From Bacillus gaemokensis (GTDB taxonomy: Bacteria > Bacillota > Bacilli > Bacillales > Bacillaceae_G): a stretch of 64,000 nt of DNA. The translations under genes were made by a program, and so were the position numbers. Each line of letters starts with the position of its first letter. Position 1 is the stretch's first letter. The notes under the pieces are model-generated. The model saw nothing but the letters and a program-made list of their open reading frames with translations. It searched no databases and had not been told where the DNA came from. This document shows, piece by piece, positions 54,122-63,902 of this stretch. Where the stretch lies: assembly GCF_001590835.1 (NCBI RefSeq), contig NZ_LTAQ01000011.1, positions 17,996 to 81,995 of the forward strand. Direction: 5' to 3'.

Positions 54122-55186
54122 ATGAATAAAAAAGTAGTTTTTACTGGGGGAGGGACGGCTGGACACGTTATGGTTAACGTAGCACTCATACCTAAGTTTC
54201 TGGAAAGAGGATGGGACATTCAATATATAGGATCCCAAAATGGAATTGAAAAAACATTAATTACCGATGTGAAGTATCATAGTATAGCAACTGGAAAATT
54301 TAGACGATATTGGGATTGGGATAATGTAAAAGATCCTTTTAAAGTGATAAAGGGATCCCTTCAAAGTTATAAATTGATTAAAAAGATGAGACCAGATGTC
54401 GTTTTCTCGGCAGGGGGATTCGTGTCTGTTCCAGTTGTAATAGGAGCCTGGCTGAATAAAGTGCCTATTATCATTCGTGAACCAGATCGGACGTTAGGAC
54501 TTGCAAATAAAATAGCTATTCCTTTTGCTAAAAAAGTCTGTACAACATTTCCAGATACAGCTGAGAAGATAAATACAGCTAAAACACAATATATTGGTCC
54601 GATTGTAAGAGAAGAAATAAAAAAAGGAGATGCACTACGTGGGCTTTCATATTGTAAATTTAAAACTAGTAAACCAATATTATTAGTTATGGGTGGAAGT
54701 CAAGGTGCACAAAGTATTAATGATACGGTTAGAGCGTGTCTAGAGAACTTATTAAAAGATTTTAATGTCGTTCATATTTGTGGGAAAGGAAAATTAGATT
54801 CAGGAATTCATGTAGAAGGATATAAACAATTCGAATATATAGGTGAAAGATTACCTGATATACTCGCGCTGGCTCATATTGTAGTTTCTAGGGCAGGGTC
54901 TACTGCAATTTTTGAACTGAAAACGTTAAAAAAACCAATGCTTCTCCTGCCGCTCTCTAATCAATCAAGTAGGGGAGACCAAATTATAAATACAGAACAC
55001 TTTGAATCTTTAGGTTATGCTGAAGTATTACTTCAAGAAAATATAGATGCTGATACGTTTCTTCATAAGGTATATAAACTGCTGGAAAATAAAGATAAAT
55101 ACATTCAAAATATGAGCAAAAATGTAGAAGATAGAGAGGGGATAGATGAATTAGTTGATGTAATTAGTGAAGTTACTATAAAGTGA
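54122..55186 (+). CDS. MurG-family glycosyltransferase (second MurG)
   Basis: A 354-residue GT28 enzyme. The N-terminal glycine loop VFTGGGTAGHVMVNVALIP, FSAGGFVSVPVVIGAW, IREPDRTLGLANKIA, VMGGSQGAQSIND and RAGSTAIFELKTLKKPMLLLPL are the MurG motifs. It should transfer GlcNAc to lipid I at the inner face of the membrane. The housekeeping murG normally lies in the dcw cluster, so this isolated copy, known as a second MurG in B. cereus genomes, may serve a special condition. GAGGG is spaced for ATG 54122 rather than 54089. Confidence 0.88.
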   Translation: MNKKVVFTGGGTAGHVMVNVALIPKFLERGWDIQYIGSQNGIEKTLITDVKYHSIATGKFRRYWDWDNVKDPFKVIKGSLQSYKLIKKMRPDVVFSAGGFVSVPVVIGAWLNKVPIIIREPDRTLGLANKIAIPFAKKVCTTFPDTAEKINTAKTQYIGPIVREEIKKGDALRGLSYCKFKTSKPILLVMGGSQGAQSINDTVRACLENLLKDFNVVHICGKGKLDSGIHVEGYKQFEYIGERLPDILALAHIVVSRAGSTAIFELKTLKKPMLLLPLSNQSSRGDQIINTEHFESLGYAEVLLQENIDADTFLHKVYKLLENKDKYIQNMSKNVEDREGIDELVDVISEVTIK

Positions 55187-57321
<2,135 letters not shown>

Positions 57322-57332
57322 ATTGCAATTAA

Positions 57333-57384
57333 AGTTTCTAAAAGAAAGAACACTCATTTAGAGTGTTTTTTTCTTTTAGAAACT
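57333..57384 (+). terminator. Terminator after the bacillolysin gene
   Basis: AGTTTCTAAAAGAAAGAACA (from 57333), continuing ACTC, pairs with GAGTGTTTTTTTCTTTTAGA (from 57361), giving a long stem with T-run. Confidence 0.85.
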
Positions 57385-57750
57385 TGCTCTATGAAAATAG
57401 AATGTTGCTTGCGTCTAATAAATCAGAATAGAATTCTACGGGAAGTAACAAACTTAATTTTCTAATTAGAATTACATTATATACCCTTATCAGGCGTATA
57501 ATAATAAAAAATTTATATACATATATATGTATTCCAGATTTACGAGAATAAAAGAATTGATTATTAAGTAGTACGAAAATTAAAGAGAAAACATGGAAGA
57601 AGAAGTTTTGTAAAATAATTCAATTTAAATTAATTATATAGTTTGTTTAATATGACTAAAAAATAGTAGTCTTTTAAATATTTCTTTGATATAATTCCAT
57701 TTACATTATTTTATAATGAAATTAAGATGTATTAGGTAGGTAGTAGTAAC
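57385..57750. other. AT-rich intergenic region
   Basis: About 365 bp between the protease terminator and the SunI-like gene. Apart from AT-rich promoter-like sequence I see no gene, repeat or structured element. Confidence 0.5.
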
Positions 57751-58002
57751 ATGGCTGATATAAATGTTAGAAAATCAAAAGAGTATTTAATGATCGAATG
57801 GCAAACTGCAGAGATTAATATTCCTTTAGAGGATATAGTTGATGTTGATGGAGGGAATAATGATATTCTAGAGAAGAGTGATATAGTAAAAATAGGGAAA
57901 CGAAATGAGAGATCAGATTATATCTTAATTAGGACTAAAAAATTCGATTATGCATTATTTACAATGGATAAGGATTTACTTTTAAATAAAATTAATTTGT
58001 AA
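57751..58002 (+). CDS. SunI/YnzG-family small protein
   Basis: An 83-residue protein with INVRKSKEYLMIEWQTAEIN and IPLEDIVDV, a variable acidic loop, and IVKIGKRNERSDYILIRTKK followed by FDYALFT. This resembles SunI, the sublancin-168 immunity protein, and its paralogue YnzG. No bacteriocin precursor or ABC exporter is adjacent, so an immunity role is only a possibility. The start has a modest SD (AGGTAGG). Confidence 0.72.
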   Translation: MADINVRKSKEYLMIEWQTAEINIPLEDIVDVDGGNNDILEKSDIVKIGKRNERSDYILIRTKKFDYALFTMDKDLLLNKINL

Positions 58003-58072
58003 ATAATTCAGGTTTTTTTTATTTTGTATATATTAATATTCATTTGCTTAATACTATTCGTAGTAAAAAGAT

Positions 58073-58222
58073 CTACTTTTGTTTCATCATGTGAATAATT
58101 AGAGCATCTAACTCTTGACTAAACGCTATTACTTTTTCATGATGGAAACCATAATAGTTAACCAGTTGAATCAATTCTTCTTTTCTTTTTTCAATTAGAA
58201 TATATAGTTTGTTTAATTCCAT
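58073..58222 (-). CDS. Spo0E-like aspartyl-phosphate phosphatase
   Basis: A 49-residue protein: MELNKLYILIEKRKEELIQL, then VNYYGFHHEKVIAFSQELDA and a short LIIHMMKQK tail. Two helices with the SQELD signature identify the Spo0E/YisI/YnzD family, which dephosphorylates Spo0A-P and thereby delays sporulation. GGGGAG lies about 13 nt upstream of ATG 58222. It is convergent with the SunI-like gene and stands alone. It is easily missed because of its length. Confidence 0.82.
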   Translation of the reverse strand: MELNKLYILIEKRKEELIQLVNYYGFHHEKVIAFSQELDALIIHMMKQK

Positions 58223-58387
58223 ATTTTAATGTAAACTCCCCTATTCCTATAATATTACTTAGGGAATTATATACTATTTTTCTACATAAAGGAACAGTAT
58301 AATTAAACAAATTAAAACATCTTTATGAATTTTTAAATAGATAAGATGTAATAAGTACATACTTACAGTTAGATTAGTTATTTAAGC

Positions 58388-58438
58388 AATGAATACTCCC
58401 CCACCTCAAATCCATATTGAGGTGGGGGAGTATTCATT
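58388..58438. repeat. Perfect 21-bp-arm palindrome, terminator-like
   Basis: AATGAATACTCCCCCACCTCA (21 nt, 58388-58408) is mirrored exactly at 58418-58438 around a 9-nt loop. GC-rich in the middle, it has no T-run outside. It may end transcripts upstream of the GyrI-like remnant or be a small repeat unit related to TCCCACCTC-containing repeats. Confidence 0.65.
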
Positions 58439-58544
58439 ATCAAGATATGCTAAAGAAGTACATATAAATTCTAATTAAGCTTCTAGTATCATAAGACCAT
58501 TGGATATTCATGTTGAACATGAATAATGAGAGGAGATAGAAAAA

Positions 58545-59027
58545 ATGTAACCGAAAATAATAAATATTCCCGCTAAAAAAATTGTTGGAATAAAAAAAGA
58601 AACAACTTTTGAAAAAGACCCTGAAATCACAAGGGGGATATGGCAAACATTTATGCCGATAAGAAATAGTATTCTTCATAGAGCTAACTCTTGTTTTCTT
58701 TCCGTAAAAGTGTTAAAAACCCCTTTGAATATGAATGATATGAATTATGCCTATCAAAAATGGGCTGCTGTTGAAGTTGAAAGTTTTGATAAAGATATTT
58801 CTTTAGAGTTATCTAAGCACACATTAGCAGGTGGCTTATATGCTGTTTTTATCCATAAAGGAACGGCATCTGATATGAGTACATTCCAATATATTTTTCA
58901 AGAATGGTTACCAAATTCAAATTATAATTTAGATGTAAGGGAACATTTTGAAGTTATGGATGATACGTATCGTCCAGATGATATCAATGCCAAAGAAGAG
59001 GTTTGGATATCAATAAAGATGAAATGA
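58545..59027 (+). pseudogene. GyrI-like/AraC effector-binding-domain protein with a stop at codon 2
   Basis: AGGAGATAGAAAA leads to ATG 58545, immediately followed by TAA (58548-58550). Thereafter the same frame is open to TGA 59025-59027 and encodes PKIINIPAKKIVGIKKETTF, WQTFMPIRN, WAAVEVESFD, LAGGLYAVFIHKGTASD and WLPNSNYNLDVREHFEVM. These are hallmarks of the GyrI-like small-molecule-binding (SRPBCC-like) family. Reinitiation at ATG 58653 would lose 36 residues. The stop position implies loss of function or an error. Confidence 0.75.
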
Positions 59028-59258
59028 AGTATAGGAATATAAGTACTGTAAGATGAATTCTTGAAATGGAAAGATATTTATCGTGATGAAGATTCAAGAA
59101 TACAATCCGTGTAATTGTTTGGTCTTGAATTTATGGAGCATATTCTAATAGTTTAAATACAAAACAATAATGGTATAAAATATAATAATAGGCACCATCT
59201 AAAGTATCAATGTTGAATAAGTAACAAGAAATATAGTTTGCAATAATGAAGGAGGAGT

Positions 59259-59339
59259 ATGAGTAAGTTTGGATTGTATGGAAAATTTACAGTAAAAGAA
59301 GGGAAGCTACTTACTCTTGTTATAATCAGATCTTGTTAA
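59259..59339 (+). pseudogene. N-terminal fragment of an antibiotic-biosynthesis-monooxygenase-like gene
   Basis: A near-consensus AAGGAGGAG leads to ATG 59259 and SKFGLYGKFTVKEGK, the opening of small ABM-domain (quinol monooxygenase-like) proteins. After about 15 residues the frame runs into the 3' end of the oppositely oriented acetyltransferase gene and stops at TAA 59337-59339. The rest of the domain is gone, so a deletion joined the two loci. Confidence 0.55.
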
Positions 59340-59867
59340 ACCATAAACCACAGTATCTTCATAAACGCCCCAGTATAAACAACTTTGTTTAAATGTTCCT
59401 TCATGTTTCAATCCTAATTTTTGCATGACTTTAGAAGAGGCAGGGTTTTTAGTGAAAGCATCAGCGTAAATACGATTTAACTGCAATTCTTCAAATGCAT
59501 ATGTAACGATGACCTGCCCAGCTTCTGTACAGTACCCTTTACCCCAATATGATTTACCTACCCAGTATCTGAGTTCTCCTTTATTGTGTTTTTTATTAAT
59601 AAAAAGATATATGCAACCTATGAGCATATTTTGCTCATTAATCATTGCAAAGTGAAAACTGTCACCCTTATCCATAGCTGTATGAGTATAGGTAATCCAT
59701 TCTTCTGCCCAGCCATCTGGATAAGGATGAGGAATGATTGTAGTGGTTTTCGCCACTTCTTGATCTCCTGCTAACTCTTGAATTTTTGGGGCATCATCTA
59801 ATTCAAATGGGCGTATTGTTAATCTCTTAGATAAGAACATTGGATATTTCATTTTTTCGCTTCGCAT
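59307..59867 (-). CDS. GNAT-family N-acetyltransferase (RimJ/RimL-like)
   Basis: A 186-residue acetyltransferase opening MFLSKRLTIRPFELDDAP, with HFAMINEQNMLIGCIYLF, RYWVGKSYWGKGYCTEA (acetyl-CoA loop), LNRIYADAFTKNPASSKVMQ and KLGLKHEGTFKQSCLYWGVYED. This is the RimJ/RimL/YoaA group that acetylates protein N-termini or small amines. ATG 59867 and ATG 59852 are both possible, with SD spacing ideal for neither. The last bases overlap the ABM remnant. Confidence 0.87.
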   Translation of the reverse strand: MRSEKMKYPMFLSKRLTIRPFELDDAPKIQELAGDQEVAKTTTIIPHPYPDGWAEEWITYTHTAMDKGDSFHFAMINEQNMLIGCIYLFINKKHNKGELRYWVGKSYWGKGYCTEAGQVIVTYAFEELQLNRIYADAFTKNPASSKVMQKLGLKHEGTFKQSCLYWGVYEDTVVYGLTRSDYNKSK

Positions 59868-60092
59868 CCTTTCTACCTATACAAGTCGTTACTAAGTTTA
59901 TAATACATAATTTTTAAATTAAAATGTTACTAATTTGTTCGTTAATAAAATGATAAATACTATTATCTAGTCCTCGTTAAAATGAAATCTTATTAAAAAA
60001 GTGAATCTTCTGTCTGTTTAATAAGTCAGATGTATAATATAGTTATGTTACAATGAAGTGAAATTTTCATGTCTGGAAAAGGGGAGTTCTAT

Positions 60093-61007
60093 ATGCGTAT
60101 TTTGGTGTTAGGAGCTGGAGGAGTCGGGGGTTACTTTGGAGGCCGGTTAGTAGAAAAAGGAGAAGACGTTACTTTTCTCGTTCGTAGTGGACGAAAACAA
60201 CAGCTTGAGAAAAACGGTCTAGTCATTCGTAGTATAAATGGAGATTTTTCCTTTATACCACAATTAATAACAAAAGCTGAATCCACAGATCCATTTGATT
60301 TAATTTTATTTTCAACAAAAACCTATCATTTAGAAGAAGCAATAAACGACTTGAAATCATTTGTAGGTGAGAACACAATTATTTTACCACTATTAAATGG
60401 TATAGCTCACTTATCTCTATTACAACGCTCATTTGGTGAAGATAAAGTTATCGGAGGTTTATGCTTTATTGAAACAACATTAAATGGGGAGGGAGAGGTT
60501 GTTCAAACTAGTGCTGCCGACCGGCTTGTATTTGGTGAAATTGAACATCCAGATACAGAGCGAATACATCGGATTGCCAATACATTAAAGGATACAAAAG
60601 CAAGTTTTATTTTGAGTGATCATATTGTGCAAGATATGTGGCATAAATATTTGTTTATTACGGTTATGTCAGGCGTGACTACGCTAATGCGTGCGCCGAT
60701 AGGACCAATTCGTGAAAGTGATGGAGGACGAGAATTTATTCGGCATTTATTTGAAGAAGCGGCACAGATTATGAGAGCATCTGGAGCTCCAATTCATGAT
60801 ACTATTGTTGAAGAGCATATGAAGACGATTGATAAGATTTCATATGATATGAAATCTTCTATGCAGCGGGATATGGAAAAGGGGTCATTCATCGAAGGGG
60901 CATACTTACAAGGATATATATTGGAATTAGCTCAACAATTTCATATAGATGCGCCATTGCTAGAAATTGTTTATCAGAATTTAAAAGTTTACGAAGAGAT
61001 GTTGTAA
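60093..61007 (+). CDS. 2-dehydropantoate 2-reductase (ketopantoate reductase) family
   Basis: A 304-residue NADPH enzyme with LGAGGVGGYFGGRLVEKGED at the N-terminus, LFSTKTYHLEEA, LPLLNGIAHL and a C-terminal helical domain containing HKYLFITVMSGVTTL (catalytic lysine) and SSMQRDMEKGSFIEG. It could supply pantoate for coenzyme A synthesis. The B. cereus group carries several PanE/ApbA paralogues, so the role is not certain. AAAGGGGAG is 6 nt from ATG 60093; a start at 60069 is less likely. Confidence 0.87.
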   Translation: MRILVLGAGGVGGYFGGRLVEKGEDVTFLVRSGRKQQLEKNGLVIRSINGDFSFIPQLITKAESTDPFDLILFSTKTYHLEEAINDLKSFVGENTIILPLLNGIAHLSLLQRSFGEDKVIGGLCFIETTLNGEGEVVQTSAADRLVFGEIEHPDTERIHRIANTLKDTKASFILSDHIVQDMWHKYLFITVMSGVTTLMRAPIGPIRESDGGREFIRHLFEEAAQIMRASGAPIHDTIVEEHMKTIDKISYDMKSSMQRDMEKGSFIEGAYLQGYILELAQQFHIDAPLLEIVYQNLKVYEEML

Positions 61008-61544
61008 GGGGGCATTTAAACAGTCCATTGAGATGTTCGTAGACAAGGAAAGCGAGTCAGCTTTTCAACGTTCATCTACCATTAGAATCAATTTTGGAAA
61101 AGAACAAAAAATTCGATGTGGATACCAATGGAACTAGTATTATCTCCACAGAATTTTCAATTAAATGGAGAAATGATTATGAAGCCATAGTAAATTTTCA
61201 TTTCAGTATTAAAGAACCAAGAGAATGGAGATATACTTTTCAAAATGAATGCTAATATAGAAACTAAGTAGCCCTGTATCTTTAAAAGGATACAGGGCTA
61301 CTCTTGTAGATTTCTGTTAACATAAATGCGCTTATTGGTAGCAAAAGAAAAAACAATAGTATGAAGCCGTTATATTTTCGTTTCTTCCTTCTTGATAAAT
61401 GGATATGTGCTCCTAAATATATAGATGGAATTTCCGCTTAAATATTTATAAAGAAGTGATTTGAATGTTTTGGTAGGTTTGTCTAAAAAGCGTATAGAAG
61501 TATGAAAAAGTAAAATTTAAACTTATCCAAAGGGGATGACGAAG
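61008..61544. other. Region with a gene remnant and a terminator
   Basis: About 61048-61254 is an open frame without start that ends in TAA and reads VHLPLESILEKNKKFDVD, then STEFSIKWRNDYEAIVNF and EPREWRYTFQNEC. It is probably the tail of a lost gene, unidentified. The hairpin AGTAGCCCTGTATC (61267-61280) with GATACAGGGCTACT (61289-61302) follows. The rest, to 61544, holds the upstream region of the secreted-protein pseudogene. Confidence 0.4.
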
Positions 61545-62462
61545 ATGTTAAAAAAATTTGGTCTAGGATTATATTCTACAGCAATCGTGTTAAGTGCTGG
61601 TATAGGATTTTCAGGTACTGTATCAGCAGATAGTCCATCTGTATATGAACAAATTATGAATGGTAACTTTGAAGATAGGCTAAACCACTGAGTTTTATCC
61701 AATCCTAATTCTTCTAATGAAAACATTAATAATTCTGGAACAGGTAATCATTATTTGAAATTAATACATGAAGACACCGCTTATCAGCTTATTACTGTAA
61801 AGCCGAACACAGAATATACATTAACATTTGATACAGCAGGGATTTTGGGATCTCCGGCAGAAGTCACAGTAGGTAATTTAAATTCACTTCAAGAAGTAGT
61901 CCCATTAACCAAAAAGCAGTATACAGGTTTTTCACCCGCACACCATGAATTTACGTTTACAACCGGAGAAGATGTATCAAACTTTGTAGTGAAACTTGCT
62001 TCTACAGGCAGTGGAAGGGTTAAGTTTGATAATGTGGAATTGAAAGAGAAGTCTTATATTTTAAATGTTGATTTTGACCGGAATACGAATTTAGATCTCC
62101 TTAAACAATGGGGCTATGTAAATGCCAAAATTGAGGAACATGCAGGAGTAAATAATTCTAAAGGCATTCATTTAGGTGGATCAAATGGTGGATTCGAGGG
62201 GTACGTAACTTTTAAGCCTAATACTACGTATATATTATCTGCATATGGCAAAGTAGTATCCTCTGGACAAAAGGTTATTGTAGGGACTGGAATTGATGGA
62301 GTAGGTGAAAAAACTTTAAATTTCACTTCCTCACAATATGAACAAAAATCTGTTGAATTTACTACTGGAAATACTGAGGCTTCAGGAAAAGTCTACATTT
62401 ATATTCCCTCCGGTGAAAGCTGTGATGCTTATCTTGACGATACTGTATTAGTGGAAAAGTAA
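61545..62462 (+). pseudogene. Secreted carbohydrate-binding-module-like protein, interrupted by TGA
   Basis: ATG 61545 with AAGGGGATG starts a signal peptide (LKKFGLGLYSTAIVLSAGIG, ending SADS) and NGNFEDRLNH. The frame meets TGA at 61689-61691, at a point where Trp (TGG) would be natural, and then stays open to TAA. The remainder holds two beta-sandwich repeats with YQLITVKPNTEYTLTF, SNFVVKLASTGSGRVKFDNV and a parallel YVTFKPNTTYILSAYGKV...YLDDTVLVEK. This is the layout of CBM4/9-like or related carbohydrate-binding modules. The 235-residue downstream frame starts at a TTG without SD or signal. Confidence 0.72.
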
Positions 62463-63065
62463 GGTTCTGGTGTAAAAAGTATTTTATAGAGACATAGAGC
62501 CTATACAGGGTGTTCAACTTCAAAGTATGATGCGATTTCAAATGAGTTGTATTGTATGAAGCATAAAAAATTTAAATCTGTGCGAAGCATTGAGTTTTTG
62601 AAAATATACAAAGGGAGAAGAATGATAAAGATTCTTCTCCCTTTGTGTGTAATTAGGGTTGGCATTATCAATAGATATGCGCTGTTAGGAATTGCTGGAT
62701 GAACAATTCGCTTTTAAAATTATAACAAAATAAACCTGAAATATTATATGCAATATTTCATATTAAGATATATTTAACTGTTCAGGAATTCAAAATTATT
62801 ATGGGTAATTTTGGGGAGTTATAATTTACTAAAGATAACTTAAAATATGAGCAGGATTTCTTGTATAACAAACAGAACTGGATTTGCACTCCTTAATTAG
62901 AAAGCTCGTATTAATTTTTTTATAATTGTTCATTTAAATTCATGAATTCCCTTATTTTCCTTTGTAAGTTATGTAGGAATAAGCAATCTTCTAGAGGATA
63001 GTGAATAGAAATGTGATTTTTATAATTGTAAATAGCGTATATTAATTTTTAAGGAGTGATATCAT
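62463..63065. other. Long intergenic region before the TerC-family gene
   Basis: About 600 bp without a supportable gene. ACAAAGGGAGAAGAAT (62608-62623) and its perfect complement (62631-62646) form a 16-bp hairpin that probably ends transcripts from the secreted-protein locus, though the T-run is poor. The AT-rich remainder includes GAAATATT/AATATTTC, a short inverted repeat near 62738. I looked for the yybP-ykoY manganese riboswitch that often precedes TerC-family genes and did not find it. Confidence 0.55.
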
Positions 63066-63746
63066 ATGGATTTTCTTTCACCTGAATATTGGTCAACCTT
63101 ACTATCCATTATTGTAATTGATCTAGTTCTAGCTGGGGACAATGCAATTGTAATTGGATTGGCAGCAAGGAATTTACCAAAAGAACAACAAAAAAGAGTC
63201 ATCCTATGGGGAACAGTTGGTGCAATAGGAATAAGAGCAATTGCAACCGTATTCGTTGTTTGGTTACTAAAAATACCTGGTTTGCTTTTAATCGGGGGTA
63301 TACTACTTATATGGATTGCTTATAAACTCCTTGCTGAAGGAAAAGAACATGATGTTAAATCAGGAGAAAGTTTCTGGGCAGCTATTAAAACAATTGTTAT
63401 AGCTGATGCATTAATGGGATTAGATAATGTTCTAGCCGTTGCAGGAGCTGCTCATGGGGATTTTTCTTTAGTTATTATTGGCTTGTTAGTTTCAGTTCCA
63501 ATCGTAGTATGGGGAAGTACATTAATTTTAAAATGGGTAGAACGTTTTCCTATCATTATTACAATCGGAGCAGCAGTTTTAGCTTATACCGCATCTAAAA
63601 TGATTGTAGATGAAAAATTCCTAAAAGGTTTTTTTGAAGAAAATCTTATAATAAAATGGGGATTAACGATTTTAATTGTTGCAGGTGTAGTATTCTTTGG
63701 AAATTTAAAACAGAAAAAGAAATTATCCCACATTAACGGGCAGTAA
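63066..63746 (+). CDS. TerC-family membrane protein (YjbE-like)
   Basis: A 226-residue protein with about seven membrane helices and the two acidic membrane motifs of the TerC family, VLAGDNAIVIGLAARNLP (about 22-39) and ADALMGLDNVLAVAGAAHG (about 118-136). Bacillus relatives export manganese or load it onto secreted proteins. AAGGAGTG precedes the ATG. The final codons (INGQ and TAA) lie inside a dispersed repeat beginning at 63731, so the native C-terminus may have been replaced. Confidence 0.87.
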   Translation: MDFLSPEYWSTLLSIIVIDLVLAGDNAIVIGLAARNLPKEQQKRVILWGTVGAIGIRAIATVFVVWLLKIPGLLLIGGILLIWIAYKLLAEGKEHDVKSGESFWAAIKTIVIADALMGLDNVLAVAGAAHGDFSLVIIGLLVSVPIVVWGSTLILKWVERFPIIITIGAAVLAYTASKMIVDEKFLKGFFEENLIIKWGLTILIVAGVVFFGNLKQKKKLSHINGQ

Positions 63747-63875
63747 TAATCCCACCTCAAAGTTCGGTGAAAGTAAAGAAGTTAGGTGAGAGATAAACTG
63801 CCAGTAAAAGCCCGATTGGTGAAGGCTAATAATCAGTGGGGGATGAAGCCCCCACTGATTAAAGTTTCACTTTAT
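63731..63875 (+). repeat. Dispersed B. cereus-group-type intergenic repeat, copy B
   Basis: About 145 bp matching 46349-46495 in the same orientation. The outer arm ACGGGCAGT pairs with ACTGCCAGT, an inner TCCCACCT pairs partly with AGGTGAGA, and CAGTGGGGG pairs with CCCCCACTG, giving a multi-hairpin RNA-like structure. It starts within the last codons of the TerC-family gene. Confidence 0.78.
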
Positions 63876-63879
63876 AAAA

Positions 63880-63902
63880 AAGACCATTCGCTTGATGGTC
63901 TT
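63880..63902 (+). terminator. Terminator-like hairpin cut by the IS end
   Basis: AAGACCAT (63880-63887) pairs with ATGGTCTT (63895-63902), preceded by an A-run. Where a T-run would be expected, GGTCTTATCC begins, the presumed end of the insertion sequence. Confidence 0.5.

Noticed and set aside
62463-63065. A yybP-ykoY manganese riboswitch ahead of the TerC-family gene
   Set aside because: The conserved loop sequences of that class could not be found; only a hairpin and AT-rich DNA are present.
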